A stretch of 64,000 nucleotides of DNA, taken from positions 1 through 64,000 of the forward strand of contig JAAYTZ010000113.1 of the NCBI GenBank assembly GCA_012517965.1, given 5' to 3'. The DNA comes from Propionibacterium sp. (GTDB lineage: Bacteria > Actinomycetota > Actinomycetes > Propionibacteriales > Propionibacteriaceae). Position numbers and translations under genes: made by a program. The notes under the pieces were generated by a model. The model was not told the DNA's origin. It was given only the letters and a program-made list of their open reading frames with translations, and made no database searches. Shown one piece after another: positions 10,110 through 19,751 of this stretch (its first letter is position 1; each line of letters opens with the position of its first letter).

Positions 10110-11600
10110 ATGCGGCGCATCGGGTTTGATCGAGACAAGTACCTGGCGATGCAGTCGGAGCACATCGAGGCCCGGCGCCGGAGCTTCGGCGGCAAGCTCT
10201 ACCTGGAGTTCGGCGGCAAGCTCTTCGACGACATGCACGCCTCGCGGGTCCTGCCCGGCTTCACCCCCGACAACAAGATCGTCATGCTCGAGCGCATGAA
10301 GGACGAGGTCGAGGTCGTCGTCGTGGTGAGCGCCCGTGACCTCGCCGGCAACAAGGTCCGGGCCGATCTGGGCATCTCGTACGACGCGGACGTGCTCCGC
10401 CTGATCGACGCCTTCCGCTCCTACGGCCTCTACGTCGGCAGCGTGGTCATCTCCCACATGACCGAGGACAACCGGCAGGCCCGGACCTTCAAGCGGAAGC
10501 TGGAGAAGCTGGGCCTCAAGGTCTTCCGGCACTTCCCGATCAAGGGCTACCCGCACGACGTGTCGCACATCGTCAGCGAGCACGGCTACGGCAGGAACGA
10601 GTACGTGGAGACCGAGCGCGACCTGATCGTGGTCACCGCCCCCGGCCCGGGCAGCGGGAAGATGGCCACCTGCCTGTCGCAGCTCTACCACGACCATCAG
10701 CGGGGCATCCGGTCCGGGTACGCCAAGTTCGAGACCTTCCCGATCTGGAACCTGCCGCTCGACCACCCCGTCAACGTGGCCTACGAGGCGGCCACCGCCG
10801 ACCTCGACGACGTCAACATGATCGACCCGTTCCACCTGGCCGCGTACGGCCAGCAGGTCGTCAACTACAACCGCGACGTCGAGATCTTCCCCGTCCTCAC
10901 GCTGCTGTTCGAGCAACTGCTCGGCGCCTCGCCCTACAAGTCGCCCACCGACATGGGGGTGAACATGGCCGGGTACTGCATCAGCGACGACGAAGCCTGC
11001 CGCGAGGCGTCCAAGCAGGAGGTGATCCGGCGGTACTTCAAGGCGCTGGTCCACGAACGCAAGGAGGCGCTGGAGCCCACGGCATCCGACCGGATCGCGC
11101 TGCTGATGGGGCAGCTGGGCATCTCCACCGACGACCGCCCCGTCGTGGGTCCGGCCCGAGAGCTCGAGAAGCGCACGAAGGGGCCCGCCGCCGCGCTGGA
11201 GCTGCCGGACGGACGCATCGTCACCGGCAAGACGTCGGCGCTGCTGGGCAGCAGTTCGGCGGTGTTGCTCAACGCCCTCAAGGCGCTGGCCGGCATCCCC
11301 CACGGGCTGAAGCTGTTGGCGCCCGAGACGATCCAGCCGATCCAGACGCTCAAGACCCAGCATCTCGGCAGCCGGAACCCGCGCCTGCACACCGACGAGG
11401 TGCTTATCGCGCTGTCGGTGAGCGCCAACGCGAACCCGGCCGCGCGGGCCGTCCTGGACGAGTTGCAGCACCTGCGCGGCTGCGACGTCCACACGACCGT
11501 GATCCTGGGGTCGGTCGACGAGGGCATCTTCCGCAGCCTCGGAATCAACGTCACGAGCGAGCCCGTGTACCAGAATCGGAACCTCTACCGGAAGCACTGA
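10110..11600 (+). CDS. DUF1846 domain-containing protein
   Basis: [86 protein letters not shown]. Confidence 0.92.
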   Translation: MRRIGFDRDKYLAMQSEHIEARRRSFGGKLYLEFGGKLFDDMHASRVLPGFTPDNKIVMLERMKDEVEVVVVVSARDLAGNKVRADLGISYDADVLRLIDAFRSYGLYVGSVVISHMTEDNRQARTFKRKLEKLGLKVFRHFPIKGYPHDVSHIVSEHGYGRNEYVETERDLIVVTAPGPGSGKMATCLSQLYHDHQRGIRSGYAKFETFPIWNLPLDHPVNVAYEAATADLDDVNMIDPFHLAAYGQQVVNYNRDVEIFPVLTLLFEQLLGASPYKSPTDMGVNMAGYCISDDEACREASKQEVIRRYFKALVHERKEALEPTASDRIALLMGQLGISTDDRPVVGPARELEKRTKGPAAALELPDGRIVTGKTSALLGSSSAVLLNALKALAGIPHGLKLLAPETIQPIQTLKTQHLGSRNPRLHTDEVLIALSVSANANPAARAVLDELQHLRGCDVHTTVILGSVDEGIFRSLGINVTSEPVYQNRNLYRKH

Positions 11601-11614
11601 CGGAGGGGGCGCCC

Positions 11615-13612
11615 ATGCGGTGGTGGCGCAGCGGGCCCGGACGCCGAGCCAACCCGACCCTCGACGAGGACGCCCGGGTGCGGGACTTCTACGAGCACCC
11701 CGTCGGCCGGGATCTGATCGACAAGCTCCTCGTGGGTCAGGGGCGGTCCAACCGCTGGGTGACCAATCCGGTGGTCGGCCGCCTCCGGCTGCGCACCGTG
11801 GCCCGGCTGGCCCACCGGTTTACGGGCCCGGACTTCGTGTCGACCCTGATCCGGCTGGTCAACGTCGAACCGGACGCCCCCAATCCCGACCCGCCGGAGG
11901 AGGTGCCCGGCGCGGCGCCCGAGCCGGCCTGGTGGAAGCAGTCCGTCTTCTACCAGGTCTACCCGCGCAGCTTCGCCGACTCCGACGGCGACGGCATCGG
12001 CGACCTGGGGGGCATCCTGAGCCGACTCGACCACCTGGCCGGCCTCGGCGTCGACTGCCTGTGGCTGAGCCCCATCTACGATTCGCCCGGCGAGGACGGC
12101 GGCTACGACATCCGCGACTACCGGGCCGTCATGCCCGAGATGGGCACCCTCGAGCAGCTGGACGCCCTGATCGCCGGCTGCCACGCCCGCGGCCTGCGGA
12201 TCATCCTCGACCTCGTCGTCAACCACACCTCCGATCAGCACGAGTGGTTCCAGCGGGCGCTGGCGGACCCCGACGGGCCCTACGGCGACTACTACTTCCT
12301 GCTTCCCGCCGACCCGGAGCACCCGGACCGGCCCCCCAACAACTGGAAGTCGGCGTTCTCGACGTCGGCGTGGCGCTGGTTGCCGGAGATCCAGCGCTGG
12401 CAGCTCCATCTCTTCGCTCCGAGCCAGCCGGACCTCAACTGGGAGAACCCGCGCGTCCGGGAGGAGGTCGTCGACCTGTGTCGGTGGTGGTTCGACCGCG
12501 GCATCGACGGCTTCCGGATGGACGTCATCAACTTCATCTCGAAGACGCCCGGCCTGCCGGACGGGCACGACTTCGTGGGTGAGGTCGTCGACGTCGTCGG
12601 TGTCGAGCACTACTTCTACGGCCCGCGGCTGCACGAGTTCCTGCGGGAGCTGCGCGACAAGGCGTTCGCGGGCTCGGCGGTGCGCGAGCCGAAGGTCATG
12701 GTGGGGGAGACCCCGGGTGTCGGCGTCGAGACCGGACGCCTCCTCACGGCCGCCGACCGCGGCGAGCTGGACCTGATCTTCAACTTCGACCACCTCGAAT
12801 CGGGCGCGCACACCCGCTACGACGATTACCGCTACGACCTGGAGTTCTACAAGCGGTACATGATCGACTACCAGTCGCGGCTGGGGGCCCTGGACTGGCT
12901 GACGCTGTTCTTCGAGAACCACGACAACCCGCGCATGATCAGCAAGGTGAACCCCGACCCCCAGCACCGCACGGCGCTGGGGAAGCTGCTCGGCACGCTG
13001 CTGCTGACCCTCCGCGGCACCCCCTTCCTCTACCAGGGGCAGGAGATCGCGGCGATCAACCAGCCGTTCGAAGGCCTCGACGACCTGCGCGACGTGGAGT
13101 CGCTCAACCGCTTCCGGGCTCAGGTCGAGGCGGGGGCGTCCGAGGAGGAGGCCTGGGCCCAGGTGATGGCCAGTTCCCGCGACCATGCGCGGGTGCCGCT
13201 CCGCTGGGACACCTCCCCGGGCGGCGGGTTCACCACCGGGACCCCCTGGATCGTGGGTCGCGACACGGCCCCCGGGTTCAGCGTCGCCGAACAGGACGCC
13301 GACCCGGCGTCCGTCCTGCACCACTACCGGCGGCTGCTGGCGCTCCGGCGCGCATCGCGGGCCCTGCGCGTCGGGGACATCGAGTTCCTGGACATCGACC
13401 GCGTCGGCTACTTCGGCTGGGTGCGGACGGCCGGCGACGAACGGCTTCTCGTCCAACTCAACCTCACCGAGGCTCCGCTCGACGTGCCCGCTCCCGAGGA
13501 GGGCGCCGTCCTGGAGCTGGGGAGCCACGGCCCGGACGCCAGCGCGACGCTGGCACCCTACGAGGCGCGGATGTACCGGCTCAAGGCCTCCAGCCGCGCG
13601 GGCTGTCGTTGA
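11615..13612 (+). CDS. GH13 alpha-glucosidase-like enzyme with ~100-aa N-terminal extension
   Basis: WWKQSVFYQVYPRSFADSDGDGIGDLGGI; LDLVVNHTSDQHEWF; GFRMDVINF; FFENHDNPR. Confidence 0.92.
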   Translation: MRWWRSGPGRRANPTLDEDARVRDFYEHPVGRDLIDKLLVGQGRSNRWVTNPVVGRLRLRTVARLAHRFTGPDFVSTLIRLVNVEPDAPNPDPPEEVPGAAPEPAWWKQSVFYQVYPRSFADSDGDGIGDLGGILSRLDHLAGLGVDCLWLSPIYDSPGEDGGYDIRDYRAVMPEMGTLEQLDALIAGCHARGLRIILDLVVNHTSDQHEWFQRALADPDGPYGDYYFLLPADPEHPDRPPNNWKSAFSTSAWRWLPEIQRWQLHLFAPSQPDLNWENPRVREEVVDLCRWWFDRGIDGFRMDVINFISKTPGLPDGHDFVGEVVDVVGVEHYFYGPRLHEFLRELRDKAFAGSAVREPKVMVGETPGVGVETGRLLTAADRGELDLIFNFDHLESGAHTRYDDYRYDLEFYKRYMIDYQSRLGALDWLTLFFENHDNPRMISKVNPDPQHRTALGKLLGTLLLTLRGTPFLYQGQEIAAINQPFEGLDDLRDVESLNRFRAQVEAGASEEEAWAQVMASSRDHARVPLRWDTSPGGGFTTGTPWIVGRDTAPGFSVAEQDADPASVLHHYRRLLALRRASRALRVGDIEFLDIDRVGYFGWVRTAGDERLLVQLNLTEAPLDVPAPEEGAVLELGSHGPDASATLAPYEARMYRLKASSRAGCR

Positions 13613-14720
13613 GCCGGCGCGGCCGGCCGTCGGCGCCGAGGAGCACGATGTCCTCGACGCGGACGCCGAACCGGCCGGGCAGGTAGATCCCGGGCTCGAC
13701 GCTGAAGCACTGGCCGGGGGCGAGCGGGTCGGTGTTTCCCCGGACCAGGTAGGGGGGCTCGTGCACCTCCAGCCCGATGCCGTGGCCGGTGCGGGTGATG
13801 AAGTGCTCGCCATACCCGGCCTCGACGACGACCGCGCGCGCGGCGGCGTCGACGGACTCGCAGGTCGCGCCGACCACCGCGGCCCCGACTCCAGCCTCCT
13901 GCGCCGCGCACACCACGGCGTGGACGTGGGCGAACTCGGGGTCGTTCGGTTCGCCGAGGCAGTACGTGCGGGTGCTGTCGGAGTTGTAGCCGGACGCCGC
14001 GGGACCGCCGATGTCGACGACCACCGGATCGCCCGCGCGGATCACCCGGTCGGACGCCGAGTGGTGCGGCGCGGCTCCGTTCGGCCCGGACGCCACGATG
14101 ACGAAGTCGGCGCGGGCGTGGCCTTCGGCGACCAGGGCCGCGGCGATGTCGGCGGCCACCTCGGCCTCGGTGCGACCCGGGCGGAGCCAGCGGGTGATCG
14201 CCGCCTGGACCCGGTCGTTGGCGGCGGCGATCGCGGTGAGCGCGGCCGCCTCGTCGGCGTCCTTGCACGCCCGTTGGGGGGCGGTGAGCGCGCCGGCGAG
14301 GCCGATGTCGGCCGGGGCGGCGGCCCGCTGGAGGGCGAGCAGGTGGCGGGCCGGCAGGTGGTCGTCCACGGCCAGCCGGGCGCCGCGGGGGAGGGCCCGG
14401 GCGAGCAGCGCATGGGCGTCCTCGCCGTCGGCCCAGCTGCGCACGGCCAGGCCCAGGGCCGTGATCGTGGCGTCCCAGCCGGGTCGCTCCAGCGCGGGCA
14501 CGAGGAGCAGCGGGTCGCCGTCCGGGCGGACCACGAGCGCCGTGAGCCGCTCGTGTGAGCCCTGATCGTGGCCCAGGTAGTACCGCAGATCGGCGCCCGG
14601 AGCGAGCACGACCGCGTCGACGCCGGCGGCTCGGGCGGCTTCCGCGAGGACGCGCAGGCGTGCGCCGTGGTCGGCGGGGGCCGGGGCCCAGGTGAGCAGC
14701 GGGTCGGTGGGGGCCTTCAC
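13581..14720 (-). CDS. M24 family Xaa-Pro aminopeptidase
   Basis: VVVDIGGPAASGYNSDSTRTY, TGHGIGLEVHEPPYL, FSVEPGIYLPGRFGVRVEDIVL. Confidence 0.93.
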   Translation of the reverse strand: MKAPTDPLLTWAPAPADHGARLRVLAEAARAAGVDAVVLAPGADLRYYLGHDQGSHERLTALVVRPDGDPLLLVPALERPGWDATITALGLAVRSWADGEDAHALLARALPRGARLAVDDHLPARHLLALQRAAAPADIGLAGALTAPQRACKDADEAAALTAIAAANDRVQAAITRWLRPGRTEAEVAADIAAALVAEGHARADFVIVASGPNGAAPHHSASDRVIRAGDPVVVDIGGPAASGYNSDSTRTYCLGEPNDPEFAHVHAVVCAAQEAGVGAAVVGATCESVDAAARAVVVEAGYGEHFITRTGHGIGLEVHEPPYLVRGNTDPLAPGQCFSVEPGIYLPGRFGVRVEDIVLLGADGRPRRLNDSPRGWRP

Positions 14721-14747
14721 GTCCCGGACGCTAGCAGGGCGGGCGCG

Positions 14748-15941
14748 TCACCCGAGCCAGCCGAGGACCTTGGCGAGCACGAACAACCCCCCGATGACCA
14801 GGGTGACCACGAGACCGATCAGGAAGCCCGCCCAGCCGTCACCCAGTTGGGACCGTTCCGGCGGCAGCGGCGCCGCCCCCGGGGCCGGCACGTCCGCCGG
14901 CCGGTCGACGGGTGGCGCGGTCTGGGGCGGTGCGGCCTGCAGCGGCGCGGGCGCGCCGGCCGTGCGCACCGGTGACCCCGCGGCGGCGTCCGGGCTCGGC
15001 GGCGGAACCGGCGTGGCGACGGGGCGGACCGGGCGGTAGACGGCGTCGACGGCCGGTTTGGTCGCCGGTTCGGGCGGGACTGTGGGGGCCGGGGTGGCCG
15101 GTTCCGGCGGAGCGGGGGGCGGGCTCACCCGCTCGGTGGTGCGGTAGAGGCTGTCGTAGGTGTCCACGGCGGTGGAGGTGCCGTTCAGGCCGAACTCGGC
15201 CGCCGCGGCCGACTCGTCCGCCGCGGCCGACTCGGCCCACTCGGACACCGGAGGCTCGGGGATCGGCTCCACCAGGGCGGGTTCCGGTTCGGCGGCGGCG
15301 GGGATCGTGGGCGCCGGGCCGGCCTCGACCGGAGGCGCCGGTTCGAGGGCCTCACTGTCCGACCGGAGGGCGGCGGCCTTCAGCGCCTCGGTCGGGGCGT
15401 CCGGGTCGACGGCCGTCGGCACGTGCTCGGCCGCGCCCTCCGTCACCGCGGGCGGGAGCGGGGGCGCCTCGACGTAGGCGAGTCGGCTGCGCGGCTCCTC
15501 GACCAGCACGCGGTGCAGCATGCGGGGCAGAGCGGTCGCCGCCACCGGTGGGACGAGGAACGTCATCGTCGGGCCGTCGGGCGAGCGCAGGTCGAACCGC
15601 CCCCACACCTCGCCCCGGATCGTCACGGGGGACTGGCTGACCGTGGTGTCGGGGCCCAGGGCGGCGATCTTCGCGTGGTACGGCCGCGCCGGGTCGGTGC
15701 GCCAGACCAGCGCGCACCGGGACCGCTGGATCAGCAGGGTGCCGTAATCCAGCTTGCGGCCCGGGACGCCGACGGGCAGGACGTAGCGCACCGGTTCGTC
15801 GTCGAGCACCACGGCCGCGAAGCGGGACGCCCCGCCGCGCAGAACGAAGCGGCTCAGGTCGTGGAAGCGCTGCTCGCCCGGCACCAGATCCAGGACCGCG
15901 ACCGCACCCTCACTGATGCGCGCCGCCAGATCGTCGGCCAT
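14748..15941 (-). CDS. Hypothetical protein: soluble N-terminal domain, long Pro/Ala-rich linker, single C-terminal TM helix
   Basis: Folded-looking N-terminus (VLDLVPGEQRFHDLSRFVLRGGASRFAAVVLDDEPVRYVLP), Pro/Ala linker, C-terminal WAGFLIGLVVTLVIGGLFVLAKVLGWLG. Confidence 0.75.
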   Translation of the reverse strand: MADDLAARISEGAVAVLDLVPGEQRFHDLSRFVLRGGASRFAAVVLDDEPVRYVLPVGVPGRKLDYGTLLIQRSRCALVWRTDPARPYHAKIAALGPDTTVSQSPVTIRGEVWGRFDLRSPDGPTMTFLVPPVAATALPRMLHRVLVEEPRSRLAYVEAPPLPPAVTEGAAEHVPTAVDPDAPTEALKAAALRSDSEALEPAPPVEAGPAPTIPAAAEPEPALVEPIPEPPVSEWAESAAADESAAAAEFGLNGTSTAVDTYDSLYRTTERVSPPPAPPEPATPAPTVPPEPATKPAVDAVYRPVRPVATPVPPPSPDAAAGSPVRTAGAPAPLQAAPPQTAPPVDRPADVPAPGAAPLPPERSQLGDGWAGFLIGLVVTLVIGGLFVLAKVLGWLG

Positions 15942-16021
15942 TCGTTCCCCTCCTCGGCGCCCGCAGCCGTCCGACCCGGGCGGGCCGCGTCCGGCGGAAC
16001 GCTACCCCCGAGCCTAAGCCA

Positions 16022-16053
16022 GGCGGCCCGTCCCCCTTGGGAGACGGGCCGCC
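16022..16053. terminator. Terminator-like hairpin downstream of tpx
   Basis: 11-bp stem GGCGGCCCGTC-N10-GACGGGCCGCC beyond the tpx stop on the minus strand. Confidence 0.55.
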
Positions 16054-16108
16054 GTGGGCCGGAAAAGCGCGGATCGGGTCGGACGCCGTCGGCTCCCGTC
16101 GGAGGAAC

Positions 16109-16606
16109 TCAGCCGAGCGCCTTCACTGCGGCGTCGTAGTCGGGCTCCTGGGTGATCTCGGGGACGAGCTCGGTGTGGACGACGGTGCCGTCGGCGTCCA
16201 CGACGACGACCGAGCGGGCGTTCAGGCCGGCCAGGGGGCCGTCGAGCATCCTGGTGCCGTAGGTCTCGGGGAAGTCGGAGCGGAAGGTCGAGCCCGTCAC
16301 CACGTTCTCGATGCCCTCGGCGCCGCAGAAGCGGCCCAGGGCGAACGGCAGGTCGGCCGAGATGCACAGCACGGTGGTGTTGTCCAGGCCGGCGGCCAGT
16401 TCGTTGAACCGGCGCACGGACGCCGCGCACACGCCGGTGTCGATGCTCGGGAAGATGTTGAGGACGACGCGGCGCCCGGCGTAGTCGGCGAGCTTCACAT
16501 CGGCGAGGTTGCTGCCGGTCACGGTGAACTCGGGGGCGGAGCTGCCGACGGTGGGCAGGTCGCCGCTGGTGTGGACGGGGTCACCCTTGAACTTGGTTTC
16601 AGCCAT
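16109..16606 (-). CDS. tpx: Thiol peroxidase
   Basis: [49 protein letters not shown]. Confidence 0.96.
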   Translation of the reverse strand: MAETKFKGDPVHTSGDLPTVGSSAPEFTVTGSNLADVKLADYAGRRVVLNIFPSIDTGVCAASVRRFNELAAGLDNTTVLCISADLPFALGRFCGAEGIENVVTGSTFRSDFPETYGTRMLDGPLAGLNARSVVVVDADGTVVHTELVPEITQEPDYDAAVKALG

Positions 16607-16699
16607 GCATGGTTTGTAGCACCCCTGGGGGCGCAGCGGGAGTCTCGGTCCGGCACGTCCGGGCCCGCGGGGGGGCGGAACGGCACCGCTGGTGCGGCT

Positions 16700-16715
16700 A
16701 TACCCCCCAGGGTAT
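16700..16715. promoter_or_regulatory. Candidate CsoR/CstR-type operator
   Basis: ATACCC-CCCA-GGGTAT inverted repeat (6-bp arms, 4-nt C-rich centre) 75 bp upstream of a DUF2892 gene. Confidence 0.55.
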
Positions 16716-16790
16716 GCTGGCCGTGGCTCTCGGCGCTCGACCGCCCGGCCCGTCCGACGGGCCGGCGACGCCGGGGAAAGGGGTGCTGTG

Positions 16791-16982
16791 ATGAAACCGA
16801 ACGAGTCGAACGTCGACCGGGCGATCCGCGTGGTGGTCGGGCTGGTCCTGGCCTACGTGGCCTTCACGACGACGGGGCTGGTGTCGATCCTGTTGTGGGT
16901 CGTCGCCGCCGTGCTGCTGCTCACCGGGATCGTCGGGTTCTGCCCGCTGTACCGGCTGCTGAACTTCTCGACGCGACGGTGA
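16791..16982 (+). CDS. DUF2892 (YgaP-like) small membrane protein
   Basis: [63 protein letters not shown]. Confidence 0.88.
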   Translation: MKPNESNVDRAIRVVVGLVLAYVAFTTTGLVSILLWVVAAVLLLTGIVGFCPLYRLLNFSTRR

Positions 16983-17413
16983 CCGGGGCGCCACGGGCCG
17001 CCGAGGTCCTGGCCGGCCTGCTGGACGAGGCCGCCCGGTCGCTGCAGCGGCTGGCCGGGGGTGCGGCCGTCTGCACGTTCACGCGCGCGGGACAGCCCGT
17101 GCCCGGCATCAAGTACGCGGAGGGTCGCTGGGCCGCGCTGCGGGAGACGCAGCGCAGGGCGACCGTCTCCGCGCCGCCGGGGGGCACGGCCGGGGTGGAC
17201 GACCCGGTGCTCGCCACCGCCGCCGAGGTGCGCGCCACCTGGGCGAAGAACCTGCAGCGCGCCCACGAACGGAAGGCCGGCCCCGACTGGATCGCCTACC
17301 ACACCGGCGGCCTCGACGCGCTCGCCGACCTGGCGCTCCACGCGGCTCCCGGGGGCCGTCTCGGGGGGCAAGACGCCCGTCCGGCCTGGGGAACGGCTGT
17401 CAAGCTCGGCTGA
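16979..17413 (+). CDS. Hypothetical protein, translationally coupled to the DUF2892 gene
   Basis: GTG start overlaps the DUF2892 stop (GTGA); 144-aa [54 protein letters not shown]...; family not recognised. Confidence 0.65.
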   Translation: MTGAPRAAEVLAGLLDEAARSLQRLAGGAAVCTFTRAGQPVPGIKYAEGRWAALRETQRRATVSAPPGGTAGVDDPVLATAAEVRATWAKNLQRAHERKAGPDWIAYHTGGLDALADLALHAAPGGRLGGQDARPAWGTAVKLG

Positions 17414-17439
17414 TCCACCGTCGAGTCCGTGAGGTTCGC

Positions 17440-19038
17440 ATGCCCCAGTTGCCCGTCGCACCCGACGTCTTCCACGTCTACGACACGACCCTGCGCGACG
17501 GCGCCCAACAGGAGGGGCTGCGGCTCACCGTCCACGACAAGCTCCGCATCGCGCGCGCCCTCGACGACCTCGGCGTCACGTTCATCGAGGGCGGCTGGCC
17601 GGGCGCCAATCCCAACGACACCGCCTTCTTCCGCGCCGCCGCCGACGGCGAACTCAGCCTCCGCAACGCCGAGCTGGTCGCGTTCGGGGCCACGCGCCGG
17701 GTGGGCGGGAAGGCGTCCTCCGACCCCCTGACCCGCGCCCTGCTGGACGCCGAGACCTCCACGATCACGCTCGTGGCCAAGAGCCACGACCAGCACGTCT
17801 ACCGCGCGCTCAAGACCACGCTCGAGGAGAACCTCGCGATGATCACCGACACCGTGCGGTTCCTGACCGGCGAGGGACGCCGCGTCTTCCTCGACGCCGA
17901 GCATTTCTTCGACGGCTACCGCGCCAATCCCGGCTACGCGCTCGAGGTCGTCAAGACCGCCGCGGACGCCGGCGCCGTCGCCGTCGTGCTGTGCGACACG
18001 AACGGCGGCATGCTGCCCAGTTGGATGGGTGAGGTCGTGGACGCCGCGGGCCAGGTCGGCATCGACCTCGGCATCCACTGCCACAACGACACCGGGTGCG
18101 CGGTCGCCAACACGATCGCCGCGGTGGACGCCGGCGCGATGCACGTGCAGGGCACCGTCAACGGCCACGGCGAGCGCACCGGCAACGCCGACCTGTTGAC
18201 GATCATCGCCAACCTGCAGCTCAAGTACGGGTGGGAGCTGGTGCCGCCGGAGTCGCTGGCGAAGCTCACCTCGGTGTCGCACCAGGTGGCGGCGATCACG
18301 CACGTCCAGCCGAACGCCCGCGCCCCCTACGTCGGCCACTCGGCGTTCGCGCACAAGGCCGGGCTGCACGCGTCGGCGATCAAGGTGGACGCCAACCTGT
18401 ACCAGCACGCCGACCCCCAGCTGGTCGGCAACGACATGCGGATGCTGGTCTCCGACATGGCGGGCCGGGCCAACATCCAGCTCAAGGGCGACGAACTCGG
18501 CTACGACCTGTCCGACCGGGACCTGGCGGCGTCCATCACCGAGACGATCAAGGAGCGCGAGGCCAACGGCTACAGCTACGAGGCGGCCGACGCGTCCTTC
18601 GAGCTGCTCGTCAAGGAGGCCCTGGGCCAGCTGGAGGACTTCTTCGAGGTCGTGCACTGGCGCGTCCTCACCGGCGACGAGGCCAAGGACGACGGCGACT
18701 CCGAGGCCGTCGTCAAGGTGCGCATCGGCGACCACACCACCGCGCTCGTCGGTGAGGGCAACGGCCCGCTGAACGCGCTCGATTCGGCGCTGCGGTCGGC
18801 GCTGCGCCTGGCCCACCCCGCGGTCGACACCTACGACCTCGTCGACTACCGGGTGCGCATCCTCGACCAGGGGCACGGCACGGACGCCATCGTGCGGGTC
18901 CTCATCGACATGACCGACGGCATCCGCACCTGGACGTGCGTCGGCGTCGGCAGCAACGTCATCGAGGCGTCCTGGGAGGCGCTGCACGACTGCTACCGCT
19001 GGGGGCTCGCCGCGGGCGCCGGCCGCGACGACTCCTGA
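17440..19038 (+). CDS. cimA: Citramalate synthase
   Basis: VYDTTLRDGAQQEGLRLTVHDKLRIARALDDLGVTFIEGGWPGANPND; HCHNDTGCAVANTIAAVDAGAMHVQGTVNGHGERTGNADL. Confidence 0.94.
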   Translation: MPQLPVAPDVFHVYDTTLRDGAQQEGLRLTVHDKLRIARALDDLGVTFIEGGWPGANPNDTAFFRAAADGELSLRNAELVAFGATRRVGGKASSDPLTRALLDAETSTITLVAKSHDQHVYRALKTTLEENLAMITDTVRFLTGEGRRVFLDAEHFFDGYRANPGYALEVVKTAADAGAVAVVLCDTNGGMLPSWMGEVVDAAGQVGIDLGIHCHNDTGCAVANTIAAVDAGAMHVQGTVNGHGERTGNADLLTIIANLQLKYGWELVPPESLAKLTSVSHQVAAITHVQPNARAPYVGHSAFAHKAGLHASAIKVDANLYQHADPQLVGNDMRMLVSDMAGRANIQLKGDELGYDLSDRDLAASITETIKEREANGYSYEAADASFELLVKEALGQLEDFFEVVHWRVLTGDEAKDDGDSEAVVKVRIGDHTTALVGEGNGPLNALDSALRSALRLAHPAVDTYDLVDYRVRILDQGHGTDAIVRVLIDMTDGIRTWTCVGVGSNVIEASWEALHDCYRWGLAAGAGRDDS

Positions 19039-19070
19039 GCGACGCTCCGGGCACCACTACGCTCGGGGGC

Positions 19071-19727
19071 GTGAACACCGACGACCACCTGCGGGTCGGC
19101 GCTCCCGAGCGGCAGCGGGCGCTGGAGGCCCTGGGGCGCGCACGCGCGGAGGGGCGGCTGACCGACGACGAGTACGACCAGCGCTCGGACGCCGCCCGGC
19201 TCGCCCGCACGCGCGGCGACCTGCGAGGGCTGCTGGCCGACGTGGTCGCCCCCGTGCCGCTGTTCGAGCTGATCGCCGGCGAGCCGGTGGCGCCGCCCCG
19301 CGACCCCGGCTACAGCTGGGACGACCCGCTGGTGCTCACCGCGGGCTGGGACAACGAGACTCGCCTCGGCCGCTGGGAGGTGCCGCCGTTCCTCGAGGTG
19401 GCCCCGCTCGGCGGGAACGTCAAGCTCAACTTCGTGGACGCCGTCCCGGTCTCGTTGGTCATCGACATCGTGGTGGACGGCCGCGCCGGCAACCTGGTGC
19501 TCGTGGTGCCCGAGGGCTGGGGGGTCAACACCAGCCGCGTCGACAAGGGGATGGGCTCGATCAAGAACCGGGTCGCCGAGCGCGCCGCCCCGGGCCACCC
19601 GCAGATCATGGTGCGCGGCAACAACCGGCTGGGCGACATCGTCGCCCGTTATCCGAACCGTTTCGACACCTGGCAGCTCAACCGCGCCCTGCCGCCGTCG
19701 CAGCGCCGGCGCCCCGAGCTGCGGTGA
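19071..19727 (+). CDS. DUF1707 domain-containing protein with LiaF-like C-terminal region
   Basis: HLRVGAPERQRALEALGRARAEGRLTDDEYDQRSDAARLARTRGDLRGLLADV. Confidence 0.8.
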   Translation: MNTDDHLRVGAPERQRALEALGRARAEGRLTDDEYDQRSDAARLARTRGDLRGLLADVVAPVPLFELIAGEPVAPPRDPGYSWDDPLVLTAGWDNETRLGRWEVPPFLEVAPLGGNVKLNFVDAVPVSLVIDIVVDGRAGNLVLVVPEGWGVNTSRVDKGMGSIKNRVAERAAPGHPQIMVRGNNRLGDIVARYPNRFDTWQLNRALPPSQRRRPELR

Positions 19728-19751
19728 CGCCGGCCCCCGCCGGCGGCCCCG

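Noticed and set aside
9117-11597. 826-aa minus-strand ORF opposite marP/DUF1846
   Set aside because: Low-complexity V/R/D/H-rich antisense translation of well-supported plus-strand genes.
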